NCBI RefSeq assembly: GCF_000155975.1
Contig: NZ_GG730300.1
Span: 474,159-538,158 of the forward strand
Direction of reading: 5' to 3'
DNA length: 64,000 bases
From: Citrobacter youngae ATCC 29220
GTDB lineage: Bacteria > Pseudomonadota > Gammaproteobacteria > Enterobacterales > Enterobacteriaceae
Part shown: one piece after another, positions 17,482-27,138 of the stretch
Numbering within the stretch: position 1 is the stretch's first letter
Layout: each line of letters begins with the position of its first letter
Position numbers and translations under genes: made by a program
Notes under the pieces: generated by a model
The model's input: the letters and a program-made list of their open reading frames with translations, nothing else
Told to the model about the DNA's origin: nothing
Databases searched by the model: none

Positions 17482-18957
17482 ATGACTACGACAATTGCCA
17501 ATAGCGACCTGCCGGTTGCGCGCCCTGCATGGGACAGCTCGCGCCTGCAATCCCGCATTGTTCACCTGGGATGCGGCGCTTTTCACCGCGCGCATCAGGC
17601 GCTGTACACCCATCATCTGCTGGAAACCACCGACAGCGACTGGGGGATCTGTGAAGTTAACCTGATGCCGGGTAACGACTGCGTGCTGATTGAAAATCTG
17701 CGCAAGCAGCAACTGCTGTATACCGTGGCGGAAAAAGGCGCGGACAACACCGTGCTGAAAGTGATTGGCTCGATGAAAGAAGCGCTGCACCCGGATCTTG
17801 ACGGTTGCGACGGTATTTTACAGGCCATGGCGCGCCCGCAGACGGCAATTGTCTCGCTGACGGTCACGGAAAAAGGCTACTGCACCGATGCTGCCAGCGG
17901 TCAGTTAGATCTCAATAACCCGCTGATTAAACACGATCTGGCGAATCCAGCCGCGCCGAAATCGGCGATTGGTTACATTGTACAGGCGCTGCATCTGCGT
18001 CGTGAGCAGGGGCTGGCGGCCTTTACCGTGATGTCCTGCGATAACGTGCGTGAGAATGGTCATGTGGCGAAAGTTGCGGTGTTGGGTCTGGCGCAGGCGC
18101 GCGACCCGCAGCTGGCGCAGTGGATTGAAGCAAACGCCACTTTCCCGTGCACCATGGTAGACCGCATCGTTCCGGCGGCGACGCCGGAAACGTTGCAGGA
18201 AATTGCCGACCAGCTGGGCGTTTACGACCCGTGCGCTATCGCCTGCGAGCCGTTCCGCCAGTGGGTGATTGAAGATAACTTTGTCAACGGTCGCCCTGAC
18301 TGGGACAACGTCGGTGCGCAATTTGTTGCCGACGTAGTCCCGTTTGAAATGATGAAACTGCGTATGCTTAACGGCAGCCACTCTTTCCTCGCGTATCTGG
18401 GCTATCTCGGCGGCTATGAAACTATCGCTGATACCATGACCAATCCGGCGTACCGCAAAGCGGCGTTCGCGCTGATGATGCAGGAGCAAGCGCCGACGCT
18501 GTCGATGCCGGAAGGCACCGACCTCAACGCCTATGCGACGCTGTTGATCGAACGTTTCAGCAACCCATCTTTGCGCCACCGCACCTGGCAGATTGCGATG
18601 GACGGCAGCCAGAAACTGCCGCAGCGCCTGCTGGATCCGGTGCGTCTGCATCTGCAAAACGGCAGCGGCTGGCGTCACCTGGCGCTGGGCGTTGCGGGCT
18701 GGATGCGCTACACCCACGGCGTGGATGAGCAGGGACAGGCGATTGAGGTTGTTGACCCGATGCTGGCTGAATTCCAGCGTATAAACCAACGGTACCAGGG
18801 GGCTGAACGCGTGACGGCGCTGCTGGGGCTGAGCGGGATTTTTGGTCATGATTTGGCGGAAAACGCCGATTTTGTTGAGGCGGTTATCGCCATGTATCAA
18901 CAACTGTGCGAGCTGGGCGCACGCGAGTGTGTGGCCGCGCTAAACGCTGACGTATAA
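17482..18957 (+). CDS. uxuB: D-fructuronate (mannonate) oxidoreductase
   Basis: A 491-residue NAD-dependent polyol dehydrogenase. It reduces D-fructuronate to D-mannonate, the substrate of UxuA. The frame opens at 17452, but ATG 17482 (MTTTIANSDLPVARPAWD) fits E. coli UxuB and has GGAG 7 bases upstream. N-terminal Rossmann motif IVHLGCGAFHRAHQ, catalytic-domain motifs MVDRIVPAAT and KLRMLNGSHSFLAYLG are visible. It follows uxuA by 80 bases. Confidence 0.96.
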   Translation: MTTTIANSDLPVARPAWDSSRLQSRIVHLGCGAFHRAHQALYTHHLLETTDSDWGICEVNLMPGNDCVLIENLRKQQLLYTVAEKGADNTVLKVIGSMKEALHPDLDGCDGILQAMARPQTAIVSLTVTEKGYCTDAASGQLDLNNPLIKHDLANPAAPKSAIGYIVQALHLRREQGLAAFTVMSCDNVRENGHVAKVAVLGLAQARDPQLAQWIEANATFPCTMVDRIVPAATPETLQEIADQLGVYDPCAIACEPFRQWVIEDNFVNGRPDWDNVGAQFVADVVPFEMMKLRMLNGSHSFLAYLGYLGGYETIADTMTNPAYRKAAFALMMQEQAPTLSMPEGTDLNAYATLLIERFSNPSLRHRTWQIAMDGSQKLPQRLLDPVRLHLQNGSGWRHLALGVAGWMRYTHGVDEQGQAIEVVDPMLAEFQRINQRYQGAERVTALLGLSGIFGHDLAENADFVEAVIAMYQQLCELGARECVAALNADV

Positions 18958-18970
18958 TCTCCGCATTATG

Positions 18971-19005
18971 ACGGGTCAATCAAAATACGTATTTGGTTGA
19001 CCCGT
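18971..19005. promoter_or_regulatory. Long palindrome between uxuB and uxuR
   Basis: The outer arms ACGGGTCAA (18971-18979) and TTGACCCGT (18997-19005) enclose the 12-bp palindrome AAATACGTATTT (18983-18994). TTTTCTGTTTTT follows, so the outer hairpin fits the uxuB terminator. The inner part with TATTTGGTTGACC resembles a UxuR-type half-operator and may serve uxuR autoregulation. Confidence 0.55.
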
Positions 19006-19089
19006 TTTCTGTTTTTGGCTTACTGCAAATGCTATAGTTCGATACCTATTCACCGTATCTGATTAAACGCTTCTGACGGACATAACACT

Positions 19090-19863
19090 ATGAAATCGAA
19101 CACTTCTCAGCAAAGACCCTACCAGGAAGTGGGCGCCATGATCCGCGATCTGATTGTCCGGACGCCATACCTGCCCGGCGAGCGTCTGCCGCCGGAGCGT
19201 GAAATTGCCGAGAGGCTCAATGTCACTCGTACGGTGGTACGCGAAGCGTTAATCATGCTGGAAATTAAGGGCCTGGTCGAAGTCCGCCGCGGCGCCGGGA
19301 TCTACGTGCTCGACAATGCGGATGCGCAGACCATCGACGGGAATGATGTCAATCACTGCAACGATGCCGGACCGTTTGAGCTGCTGCAGGCACGCCAGCT
19401 GCTGGAAAGCAATATCGCCGAGTTTGCCGCGCTGCAGGCCACCCGCGAAGACATCGTTAAAATGCGTCAGGCGTTGCAACTGGAAGAGCGTGAGCTATCC
19501 TCCGGCGAGCCGAACGGTTCAGAAAGCGGTGATATGCAGTTTCATCTGGCGATTGCCGAAGCCACGCATAACAGCATGCTGGTGGAGCTGTTTCGCCAGT
19601 CATGGCAGTGGCGTGAGAACAACCCGATGTGGATCCAACTGCACAGCCATCTTGATGATACCCATTACCGTAAAGAATGGATGGGCGACCATAAACAAAT
19701 CCTGGCGGCGCTAATCAAGAAGGACGCCCGTGCGGCTAAACTGGCGATGTGGCAGCACCTGGAAAACGTCAAACAGCGTCTGCTGGAATTTTCCAATGTC
19801 GATGATATCGACTTTGATGGCTATCTGTTTGAGTCCTGGCCGCTGGATAAAGTTAACGCCTGA
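19090..19863 (+). CDS. uxuR: GntR/FadR-family repressor of the hexuronate genes
   Basis: A 257-residue regulator with an N-terminal winged helix (PYQEVGAMIRDLIV, then LPPERE, LNVTRTVVREALIMLE at about 35-57) and a C-terminal FCD ligand-binding domain (MQFHLAIAEATHNSMLVELFRQSWQ). In E. coli UxuR binds fructuronate and represses uxuAB and gntP together with ExuR. The same gene order here and the TTGGTTAACCAA palindromes upstream of uxuA support the same role. It is transcribed separately after the uxuB palindrome. Confidence 0.95.
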   Translation: MKSNTSQQRPYQEVGAMIRDLIVRTPYLPGERLPPEREIAERLNVTRTVVREALIMLEIKGLVEVRRGAGIYVLDNADAQTIDGNDVNHCNDAGPFELLQARQLLESNIAEFAALQATREDIVKMRQALQLEERELSSGEPNGSESGDMQFHLAIAEATHNSMLVELFRQSWQWRENNPMWIQLHSHLDDTHYRKEWMGDHKQILAALIKKDARAAKLAMWQHLENVKQRLLEFSNVDDIDFDGYLFESWPLDKVNA

Positions 19864-20509
19864 TTTTTCTTTCTCTGCCACGCGGGCTGTTGCGGCCCGC
19901 AGGGTACTTTTCAGCACACGAATTATTGTCTGATACCCCTTATTTTCACCTCCTGAACGCCACGTAAAAAATTGTTTCCATCGCCGCAGGTGATGATTTT
20001 TACGCCGTCTCCGTGTGGCATAAATTGATTTATATCAATTAAAAACAACTTATTTTTGCATGCGAAAAAATAGGCTATTTACCTTATTTTTACCTTTTCG
20101 TGCGTATTTTTAGACAAAATGGGGCGGCATTAAGTGAGAATCAAAGTGATTCCCGTCGTGTTTCGGCCGGGAGGGCTTTGCATAACAGGCCATTAAAACC
20201 AGCAGGTTGCGCCAAAGTTGACATTAATAACGTTGCGTAACTTATTGGCTGTAATGATGTTTTGATTGGTCGTCCTGTTTTTGTCAATGATTCATAAGCT
20301 TTTAATCAAATGAATAAGAATTAATATATGTAAAGCTAAGATTACACATTATTCTATAAACAAGTTATCTTTCATTTGAAATAACGTTCCATTTATCCAT
20401 TCTTTATTAACAGTTTCATTACTATTGTGCCTGTATTTTGCCGTTGACTTGTTTTTACACTGACTGCATATTTCATCGCCATAAGTGTGTTTGCGTTCAG
20501 GAGATGACA
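19864..20509. other. Long intergenic region with an FNR box and RNA-like hairpins
   Basis: About 646 bases without a supported protein gene. It contains a GC-rich hairpin after uxuR (GCGGGC...GCCCGC near 19883), the FNR box at 20025-20038 and two overlapping hairpins at 20138-20152 and 20151-20172. The last 200 bases are AT-rich and probably hold the promoter of the small regulator gene at 20510. Confidence 0.55.
20025..20038. promoter_or_regulatory. Perfect FNR box
   Basis: TTGAT-N4-ATCAA exactly matches the FNR consensus. No annotated start lies close: the nearest downstream gene begins about 470 bases away. Confidence 0.6.
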
Positions 20510-20719
20510 ATGCCCTCTCGAGATTACCCTGATATTCGAAAAGCCAGGGGAACCCGATCAAAAGATATGGTTCTTTTAAGTGCCCGTGTCGATACCTCTC
20601 TGTGGGAATATGTTCGAACGCTGGCATTTGAAACCCGTAAAAGTAAACAAGATATTATTGCCGAAGCATTAATGCTGTATCGCTCTGTTAATGAGAGCGT
20701 GAACGAAGAATCCCAGTAA
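20510..20719 (+). CDS. Small ribbon-helix-helix (CopG-like) protein
   Basis: 69 residues from ATG 20510, chosen because CAGGAG (20498-20503) lies 6 bases upstream; an ATG at 20504 touches that site. The segment KDMVLLSARVDTSLWEYVRTLA followed by ETRKSKQDIIAEALMLY (in split reading) has the beta-strand, helix, helix pattern of RHH DNA-binding proteins. It precedes the porin gene on the same strand by 180 bases. It could be a lone transcription factor or an antitoxin without an obvious toxin. I do not know a name for it. Confidence 0.7.
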   Translation: MPSRDYPDIRKARGTRSKDMVLLSARVDTSLWEYVRTLAFETRKSKQDIIAEALMLYRSVNESVNEESQ

Positions 20720-20897
20720 TTACTCTCTGTTCGGGTTTTATTTAAAACCCAAAATGATATGTGTCTTGCCACTTTATTATTACCTTCATTGGTGTGTTAG
20801 AGGTTTTCCCCTTTTCCATAGGGGGCTTTTTTATGCGGGCGTTCTGCCTTCATAACAAAGTTGATAGCAAAATTCACAATTAAAAGTGAGTAACAAC

Positions 20898-21905
20898 ATG
20901 AAAAAGTCAGTAGTGGCATTAGCTGTAATGGCATTAGGGGTTACCTCCGTTCATGCAGCGGAAATTTATAATAAAGATGGCAACAAACTGGATCTGTACG
21001 GCAAAGTAAAAGCGGTCCACTCATGGACTGACGGCACTGACGCCGATGGTACCTACGCGCGTCTGGGTTTTCGCGGTGAGACTCAAATCAACGATCAACT
21101 GACTGGCTATGGCCAGTTTGAAAGTCAGTTTGATGCCTCTAAAGCAGAAGGTTCTCAGAATGGCGTCAATACACGTCTGGCGTTTGCTGGCCTGGATTAT
21201 GGCCATGACGTTAGCTTTGACTACGGTCGTAACTACGGTATCGCTTACGACGTGGGAGCTTACACTGACACTCTTTCAGAGTTCGGCGGTGACTCCTTTG
21301 AAGATACTGACCGCTTCCTTACTACACGCACTTCTGGCGTTGCAACACTCCGCACCAAAAATCTGTTTGGCGCCGTTGATGGGCTGAACGTTGGCGCGCA
21401 ATACCAGGGCCAGGATGACACTGACGCTAACCCGGCAAAACAACATGGCAATGGCTACGGTTTCTCCCTGGGCTATGACAATATCGCGGATTCCGGCGTA
21501 TCTGCGATTGCAGCCTACACCAACAGTTCTGTGACGGCTCAGCAGAAGCAAAAAGGTTGGGATGGCGAAAAAGCAGAGTTCTGGGGCGCGGGTCTGAAAT
21601 ATGATGCTAACGCTATCTACGTAGCAACCATGTACGGCGAGTCCCATAACCTGATTCAGGATGCGGACAAAGCTGAACACTTTGAAGCGATGGCTGCGTA
21701 TGTGTTTGATTTTGGTCTGCGTCCGAACGTGGCTTACGTCCATGCGCGTGACAATAACAATAATGACCTGACCGAATATGTGGCGCTGGGTACCGACTAC
21801 TACTTCAATAAAAATATGGTGGCTGATGTAGGTTACAAAATTAACCTGCTTGATGGCGCCGACGGTGACAACCAGGTTGTTGCGGGTCTGACCTATCAGT
21901 TCTGA
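20898..21905 (+). CDS. Outer-membrane general porin (OmpC/OmpF/PhoE family)
   Basis: 335 residues from ATG 20898 (MKKSVVALAVMALGVTSVHA, a clear Sec signal cleaved before AEIYNKDG). The mature form of about 315 residues is shorter than OmpC. The 16-strand trimeric porin pattern is clear: GNKLDLYGKV, ETQINDQLTGYGQFE, the eyelet loop-3 motif SEFGGDSF, GVATLRTKNLFG and the terminal aromatic F (LTYQF) needed for Bam recognition. It does not match any E. coli K-12 porin by name, so I leave the symbol blank. A strong terminator follows. Confidence 0.92.
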   Translation: MKKSVVALAVMALGVTSVHAAEIYNKDGNKLDLYGKVKAVHSWTDGTDADGTYARLGFRGETQINDQLTGYGQFESQFDASKAEGSQNGVNTRLAFAGLDYGHDVSFDYGRNYGIAYDVGAYTDTLSEFGGDSFEDTDRFLTTRTSGVATLRTKNLFGAVDGLNVGAQYQGQDDTDANPAKQHGNGYGFSLGYDNIADSGVSAIAAYTNSSVTAQQKQKGWDGEKAEFWGAGLKYDANAIYVATMYGESHNLIQDADKAEHFEAMAAYVFDFGLRPNVAYVHARDNNNNDLTEYVALGTDYYFNKNMVADVGYKINLLDGADGDNQVVAGLTYQF

Positions 21906-21925
21906 TTTGTTGTGATTATATGTAA

Positions 21926-21953
21926 AAGGCGTCTTTTGTAAGACGCCTTTTTT
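21926..21953 (+). terminator. Intrinsic terminator of the porin gene
   Basis: AAGGCGTCTT, TTGT loop, AAGACGCCTT, then TTTT. Confidence 0.9.
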
Positions 21954-22084
21954 GCGTCTAAAGTGAGTTTATAAATTAACGGTTGTGAATGATAAATTTC
22001 CTGGCGGGTATTTTGTTCGTTATTTAGGGTTTGTTCAATGTTGACATTAAATAACGAACTAATCTGAAGAGACCCATGGTGAAT

Positions 22085-23272
22085 TTATACTCTTTTAGGG
22101 TTGGCGAAATGCTGTTTATATAATTGCGTGAGGCTGATGAGCGCCGCAATAAACAACGCGGCTGCGCCACACAGCGTGGCGTTAACGATCGCCTGAGCGC
22201 CGCTTCCCAGCAGGCTGGTTAATAGCGGACCAAGTATTTGCCCAATGCCGTAAGTCAGGGTGACCAGACCCAGCAGATTAATATTGCGCGGCACGCTAAG
22301 TTGACGGGCGAGCGGCATCACCAGCGAAGTGGTTCCCATAAACGTTGCGCCAAAACCCACACTGCTTATCACCAGCAACGGCAAGGAGTCGCTGGCGAGC
22401 GTCATCACCACGCAGGCGCTTTGAATCAGCAAATTCGCCGTCAGGCATTGCAGTATCCCCCAACGTCGAGCGGCCCACAGCCAGGCGAAGCAGCCGGGTA
22501 TTATCGATATGCCGACCAGCGACCAGAGATGGGCCGTCAGCAGCGGCGATCCGGCGCTTTTCGCCATCAGCGGCAGGTAGGTGGCGACAATGATATAGCC
22601 GAAACCGGCCAGCCCGTACAGCAGCGCCAATAGCCACCAGGACATAGGCTGATGCTCCGTTTTTACCTGTGCGGCGGCGGGGAGCGCGTGGTCGCGAGAG
22701 GGCAGGAGCAAAACCAGGAGCACAAAGAACAGAGCGGAGGCCGCCGCCGCCCCCAGCCACAGCGTGTGTGATGACAGCGCAAAATACAGACCGCTGATGA
22801 CATATTCATTGCCCAGCAAAATGCCTGCGCCAACGCCGGAGAATAACGCCGCAATCACGAAGGGATGCCGGGTATGGTGCAAGACGATCGTCGAACCAAA
22901 GATCATCATCCCTGCGCTGGCAACACCCGCCAGAAAGCGAGTCAGCATCACCAGTGCGGGCTGTGTTAAGCATGCCATCGCCAGAATCAGCCCGGCGGTG
23001 GCGAGCGCGGAGATTAGCAACATCGGGCGTAAGCGTGAGGGAAGATGGAAAAGCCCAAAGGAGAAGAGCAGGCTTCCCGCCAGGTATCCGGCGTAGTTGG
23101 CGCTGGCAATCCATGAAAGCTGGTCAAACGTAAATTGACCTTCCGACAGCAGTACCGGCAGCATCGGCGTATACAGAAAACGCCCAATCCCCATCCCCAG
23201 CGTTAGGACCAGCATGCCAAACAGCGCGACGCTGATGGCATGACGATTTGACTCTGGGCTTCCCTGGGACAT
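22085..23272 (-). CDS. yjiJ: MFS transporter YjiJ
   Basis: 395 residues from ATG 23272 (a GTG at 23284 would add four). About twelve membrane segments, with the YbfB/YjiJ-family N-terminal motif [19 protein letters not shown] and '[15 protein letters not shown]'. Substrate unknown; the family is a compact MFS branch that keeps the GRF-Y-P motif. Its place near yjiN and mdtM agrees with E. coli. Confidence 0.88.
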   Translation of the reverse strand: MSQGSPESNRHAISVALFGMLVLTLGMGIGRFLYTPMLPVLLSEGQFTFDQLSWIASANYAGYLAGSLLFSFGLFHLPSRLRPMLLISALATAGLILAMACLTQPALVMLTRFLAGVASAGMMIFGSTIVLHHTRHPFVIAALFSGVGAGILLGNEYVISGLYFALSSHTLWLGAAAASALFFVLLVLLLPSRDHALPAAAQVKTEHQPMSWWLLALLYGLAGFGYIIVATYLPLMAKSAGSPLLTAHLWSLVGISIIPGCFAWLWAARRWGILQCLTANLLIQSACVVMTLASDSLPLLVISSVGFGATFMGTTSLVMPLARQLSVPRNINLLGLVTLTYGIGQILGPLLTSLLGSGAQAIVNATLCGAAALFIAALISLTQLYKQHFANPKRV

Positions 23273-23369
23273 ACGGACTCTCACTTCACGCTGGTAGCTG
23301 TATGATTGTTATATTACATGCGCAAATGATAATGAAAAGTAAAATAAAAACGAGAATTTTACTTTCTCC

Positions 23370-24650
23370 TTAAAAATTCGCCAGCGTCAGCAGGGAAGGA
23401 ATTTGCGACAACAGATACAGCACCAGCCCAATGGAACCGCCGACCAGCGTGCCGTTGACGCGGATAAACTGCAAATCTTTGCCGATGTTCAGCTCAATTT
23501 GCTGCGACATATCGCGTGCGTCCCAGCTTTTCACCGTGTCGCTGATGTGGCGCGTCAGGAAGGTGGCAAACTCCGGCGCAACCTTGTGCGCGGCCTGCTC
23601 CAGATGTCCATTCAGTGAGGCGCGCAGGGCGCTGTCGGCAACCAGCGTTTCGCCGAACCACTGCCCGGCATTGGCGATGCGCTGCTTCACGCGGGAATCG
23701 TCAGCGCTAATGTCGGTTTTCAGCCACTGACGCAGGTCTGCCCACAGCTCGCCAAGATAACGGTTGAAGGCTTCATCTTCCTTCAGATAACTTTTGAGGC
23801 TTTCCGCTCGCACGGCCATTTCCGGATCGTGTTTGAGTTTGTCGATAAGCTTAAACGTCGCGCGATCGAAGGCGTGGCGAATCTGATGCGCGCGATCGTG
23901 GCTGATGTCATCCAGCAAGGAGTTAACGGCATCAGAAACCAGTTCGGCGCTGTGCTCGCCCAGCCATTCGGTCGGCAGGATCTTCGCTTTCAGCGGATGT
24001 TCGGTCTCCAGCCAGTGTACGATCTGCCGGGCGATAAATGCCCGTGAACTGTCGCGTTGTAGCAGGGTAATGAGTTGCGCGATCAGCGTGTCGAGGAGCA
24101 CCTGATGGCGATTGTTTTTGGTCATGCTTTCCAGCATCAGGGCGCTGGTTTCAGAGAGATCGACCTTATCAATGGCCTTGTGCACCGCCCGCTTGATCAG
24201 CCGCTGAATGCGGGCGTCGTCGGTCAGTTCGAGAAAACCGCTCATTATTTGCAGCAGGTGCTGACCAATGCGCCGGGCGTTTTCCGGCTGGCTGAACCAG
24301 TTCCCGATCAATAGCGCCGGTTCATGGCGGCGGATCAGCGCGACCAGAGACTGGGTATCGAGAAATTTTTCCTGCACAAACTGACCGAGATTTTCCCCGA
24401 TCCGATCTTTATTGCGCGGAATAATCGCCGTGTGTTGCGAGATAAATGGGATCGGCACCCGGCGAAAAAGCGCCACCACGGCAAACCAGTCCGCCAGCGC
24501 GCCGACCATCGCCGCTTCCGCAATCGCCTTAATCCCTAGCACCCAGAAGTTAGGCGGTAGGAACAACGTAATGACGAAAGCGGCGGCCGCGATCAGCAGC
24601 AATGAGAGCGCCAGTCGTTTGGCGCGTTTGAGTTCAGCAATTTTATTCAT
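23370..24650 (-). CDS. yjiN: DUF445-family inner-membrane protein YjiN
   Basis: 426 residues from ATG 24650 ([16 protein letters not shown]); the frame is open upstream to 24704 but the family start is internal. Two N-terminal hydrophobic segments with the DUF445 motif [20 protein letters not shown] (about 45-64) precede a long, charged, helical domain. One membrane segment closes the C terminus ([14 protein letters not shown]). Function unknown. It is convergent with nothing and stands before a leftward LysR gene, as a single unit. Confidence 0.93.
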   Translation of the reverse strand: MNKIAELKRAKRLALSLLLIAAAAFVITLFLPPNFWVLGIKAIAEAAMVGALADWFAVVALFRRVPIPFISQHTAIIPRNKDRIGENLGQFVQEKFLDTQSLVALIRRHEPALLIGNWFSQPENARRIGQHLLQIMSGFLELTDDARIQRLIKRAVHKAIDKVDLSETSALMLESMTKNNRHQVLLDTLIAQLITLLQRDSSRAFIARQIVHWLETEHPLKAKILPTEWLGEHSAELVSDAVNSLLDDISHDRAHQIRHAFDRATFKLIDKLKHDPEMAVRAESLKSYLKEDEAFNRYLGELWADLRQWLKTDISADDSRVKQRIANAGQWFGETLVADSALRASLNGHLEQAAHKVAPEFATFLTRHISDTVKSWDARDMSQQIELNIGKDLQFIRVNGTLVGGSIGLVLYLLSQIPSLLTLANF

Positions 24651-24724
24651 AGGCTTAAGAATAGAGCCAGACGGCAGGATCGCGCAAAAATTGTGGTGCG
24701 CCACCCATTTTGGGTGGCCAGATC

Positions 24725-25651
24725 TTACTCCGGGATCCAGTTGTCCCAGGCGGGTAAGGGACCGAGCTCCGCCACCAGAAAATCGATAAACGATCGCACC
24801 TTCGGGTTGCTGTACTTGCTGGGAAAATACAGCGCGTACAGGGCGTGAGTTTCGCAGGTGATGGTGCCGTCGAGCATCAGCGGCGTTATCTCTTCTTTTT
24901 GAATATGGTCGCCAATCAGGTAGGTGGGCAAATACGCCACGCCCTGATCTTCCAGTACCGACTTCAGCAATACCAGACTGCTATTGGCCTGGATCGGCAT
25001 ATGCAGTTTGAGCTGGTGCAGACGGTCCTGTTCATCCGCCACTTTCAGCACCGGCGTGAGACCCGGGTAAACCAGACAATCATGGTTGACTAAATCGCTC
25101 CGACGCTGGGGCATGCCTTTTTTGGCAAGGTAGCCGGGCGAAGCGCAGTACGCCCAGCGGACAGGCACCAGCTTGCGCATCGCATAGTTTTGCGGCGGGG
25201 CGCTAGAGATTCGCAGGGCGATGTCGAAATCCGTTTCGTTCAGATTCACGAAGTTATCGTTGAGATCGATATACAGATTCACATCCGGGAACTGGGCGCG
25301 ATATTTATCCACCAGGTTTACCAGCCGGGAATAACCAAATGCAATTGAGCAGGTTATGCGTAATTCACCCTGGGGGCTGTGGTAATAACCGGAAGTAGTA
25401 TTCAGAGTTTCATCGAATTCTTTCAAAAGCTTATTGGCACGGTTAAATAAATATTGCCCGGCATCGGTCAGGGTAATACTGCGGGTGGTGCGTTTAATTA
25501 ACGTCGTGCCCAGCGTGTCTTCCATGGCGGCCAGGCTTTTACTGACCGCAGACGGAGATACATTGAGCTGCGCCGCGGCTTCCGACAATCCGCCGCAGTC
25601 GACGATTTTGGTGAAAAACTCCAGATGCTTGAGTGAAATCGGCGTACTCAT
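24725..25651 (-). CDS. LysR-family transcription regulator
   Basis: 308 residues from ATG 25651, with AAAGGA 6 bases upstream; the ten extra upstream codons lack such a site. The N-terminal helix-turn-helix ([21 protein letters not shown] then [12 protein letters not shown]) and the substrate-binding domain of the CrgA/DsdC-like branch are plain. It is divergent from a symporter and a cystathionine lyase gene, which it most likely controls. Not part of the E. coli yjiN-mdtM interval. Confidence 0.9.
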   Translation of the reverse strand: MSTPISLKHLEFFTKIVDCGGLSEAAAQLNVSPSAVSKSLAAMEDTLGTTLIKRTTRSITLTDAGQYLFNRANKLLKEFDETLNTTSGYYHSPQGELRITCSIAFGYSRLVNLVDKYRAQFPDVNLYIDLNDNFVNLNETDFDIALRISSAPPQNYAMRKLVPVRWAYCASPGYLAKKGMPQRRSDLVNHDCLVYPGLTPVLKVADEQDRLHQLKLHMPIQANSSLVLLKSVLEDQGVAYLPTYLIGDHIQKEEITPLMLDGTITCETHALYALYFPSKYSNPKVRSFIDFLVAELGPLPAWDNWIPE

Positions 25652-25777
25652 ATTTTCCTTTAATTCATAAGTGATTTGCAAAAACGGTACGAATAAGCCG
25701 TTACATTCGTGATTTAAACATGCAACTATTGAATCACAGGAAACAACTTGCTGGCAAAATGAAAAAATAACAACTTA

Positions 25778-25793
25778 AGTGAGTTGCGTCACA
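25778..25793. promoter_or_regulatory. CRP-like site upstream of the symporter
   Basis: AGTGA-N6-TCACA, one mismatch from consensus, about 85 bases before the symporter start in the divergent LysR/symporter region. Confidence 0.5.
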
Positions 25794-25874
25794 AAATATA
25801 AGGAGGCGAATCAGCAACGCATCAAATTGTGAATTTAATCTCATTTTATATTTTTTAATTGAAAGGTACCGATT

Positions 25875-27107
25875 ATGTGGTCACGACTCGAACCCTACAG
25901 ATCGTCGATTATTTTATTAGTTGCTCTGGTGATTGGCGGCTTATTAGGCATTTATGCCCCAGCGTTGGCAGGTAAACTCCAGCCAATAGGTCAGATATTC
26001 CTGAACCTGTTATTTATGATTATTGTGCCGCTGGTGGGGATCAGCGTCATGTCTTCTATTGCCAGTATGACCGACCTGAAAAGGCTGGGCCGTATTATGG
26101 CGATTATCTTTATTGTATCGATCGCGATGGCCTTTATTCCGGCTGCCGGGATCGTCGCGCTGGCGCTCTGGTATAACCCGGCACAGGGCGTCACTATCGA
26201 TCTCTCGCAGTCCGTCCAGGCGGGCAGCGGCAAGATGGATTTTGTGAGCATGATTACCACCAGCGATTTTATCGGGCTGTTTTCTAAGTCCAATATCCTG
26301 GCGCTGATCGTAATGGCGATCGTTGCTGGCGTGGCGATTGGTCAGTCGGATCAGGCCGGCAAACGCATTGCGTCGCTGCTGGAAGATGCCAACACGGTGA
26401 TCATGAAGATCGTCTCGATCATCATGAAGGTGGCGCCGATTGGCCTGGGCTGCTATTTCGCCGCCACCATGGCCAGCCAGGACTCTGCTCTGCTGTTAAC
26501 CTTTGCCCGCGCCATTGGCCTGTTTATGGTCGCGACGCTGGTGTACTTTGTTTTTGGCTCGATTCTCTATTCGTATATTGGCGGCGGTATTCCGGCGGTG
26601 AAAGCCTTCTGGCGCAACGCGATTGAGCCGTCTGCGACCGCGCTGGGAACCTGCTCTTCCCTGGGGACGCTGCCGGTGACGCTGCGCGCCGGTAAAGCGA
26701 TGGGGATCAACCCGGAAATCGTTGATGTCTCCATTCCGCTGCTGGTGAACCTGAACAAAGGCGGCGTGGCGATGATAGCTGCGCTGAAAATTGTCTTTAT
26801 CTATTCCGTGCTGGGTATGGAGTTCACCACCGAAACCTTCTTCCTGACGATGCTGATTGCGGTGCTCTCCGCCATTATCGTCGGCGGCGTGCCGGGCGGG
26901 GCGTTCCTCGGTGAGATCTTTATTGTCACCACGCTGGGTCTGCCAATGGAAGCGATCCCGATGCTGGTGGTACTGGGGACGATTACCGATGCGCCAGCCA
27001 CATTGATTAACGTAATTCATGATTTGAATGCGGCGCAGATTGTCGAACGGTTTGCTGGAAAAAAGCAGACTAACGCTGAAATAAACTCTACTGCTGCGGT
27101 GGTATAG
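25875..27107 (+). CDS. Dicarboxylate/amino acid:cation symporter (DAACS family)
   Basis: A 410-residue carrier with the GltP/DctA/TcyP fold: eight membrane helices and two re-entrant loops. The first loop region reads [17 protein letters not shown], which keeps the serine-rich motif. The TM7 region has LLVNLNKGG, and the second loop reads [13 protein letters not shown], with DAPATLINV in TM8. The neighbouring lyase suggests a sulfur amino acid such as cystathionine or cystine as substrate; the family also carries glutamate, aspartate and C4-dicarboxylates, so this is inference. Probably one transcript with the lyase 31 bases downstream. Confidence 0.88.
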   Translation: MWSRLEPYRSSIILLVALVIGGLLGIYAPALAGKLQPIGQIFLNLLFMIIVPLVGISVMSSIASMTDLKRLGRIMAIIFIVSIAMAFIPAAGIVALALWYNPAQGVTIDLSQSVQAGSGKMDFVSMITTSDFIGLFSKSNILALIVMAIVAGVAIGQSDQAGKRIASLLEDANTVIMKIVSIIMKVAPIGLGCYFAATMASQDSALLLTFARAIGLFMVATLVYFVFGSILYSYIGGGIPAVKAFWRNAIEPSATALGTCSSLGTLPVTLRAGKAMGINPEIVDVSIPLLVNLNKGGVAMIAALKIVFIYSVLGMEFTTETFFLTMLIAVLSAIIVGGVPGGAFLGEIFIVTTLGLPMEAIPMLVVLGTITDAPATLINVIHDLNAAQIVERFAGKKQTNAEINSTAAVV

Positions 27108-27138
27108 GTTTTCACACGGATTAAGAACAGGAGAAGTT

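Noticed and set aside
17905-18903. 332-codon minus-strand frame opposite uxuB
   Set aside because: Shadow of uxuB; typical antisense composition.
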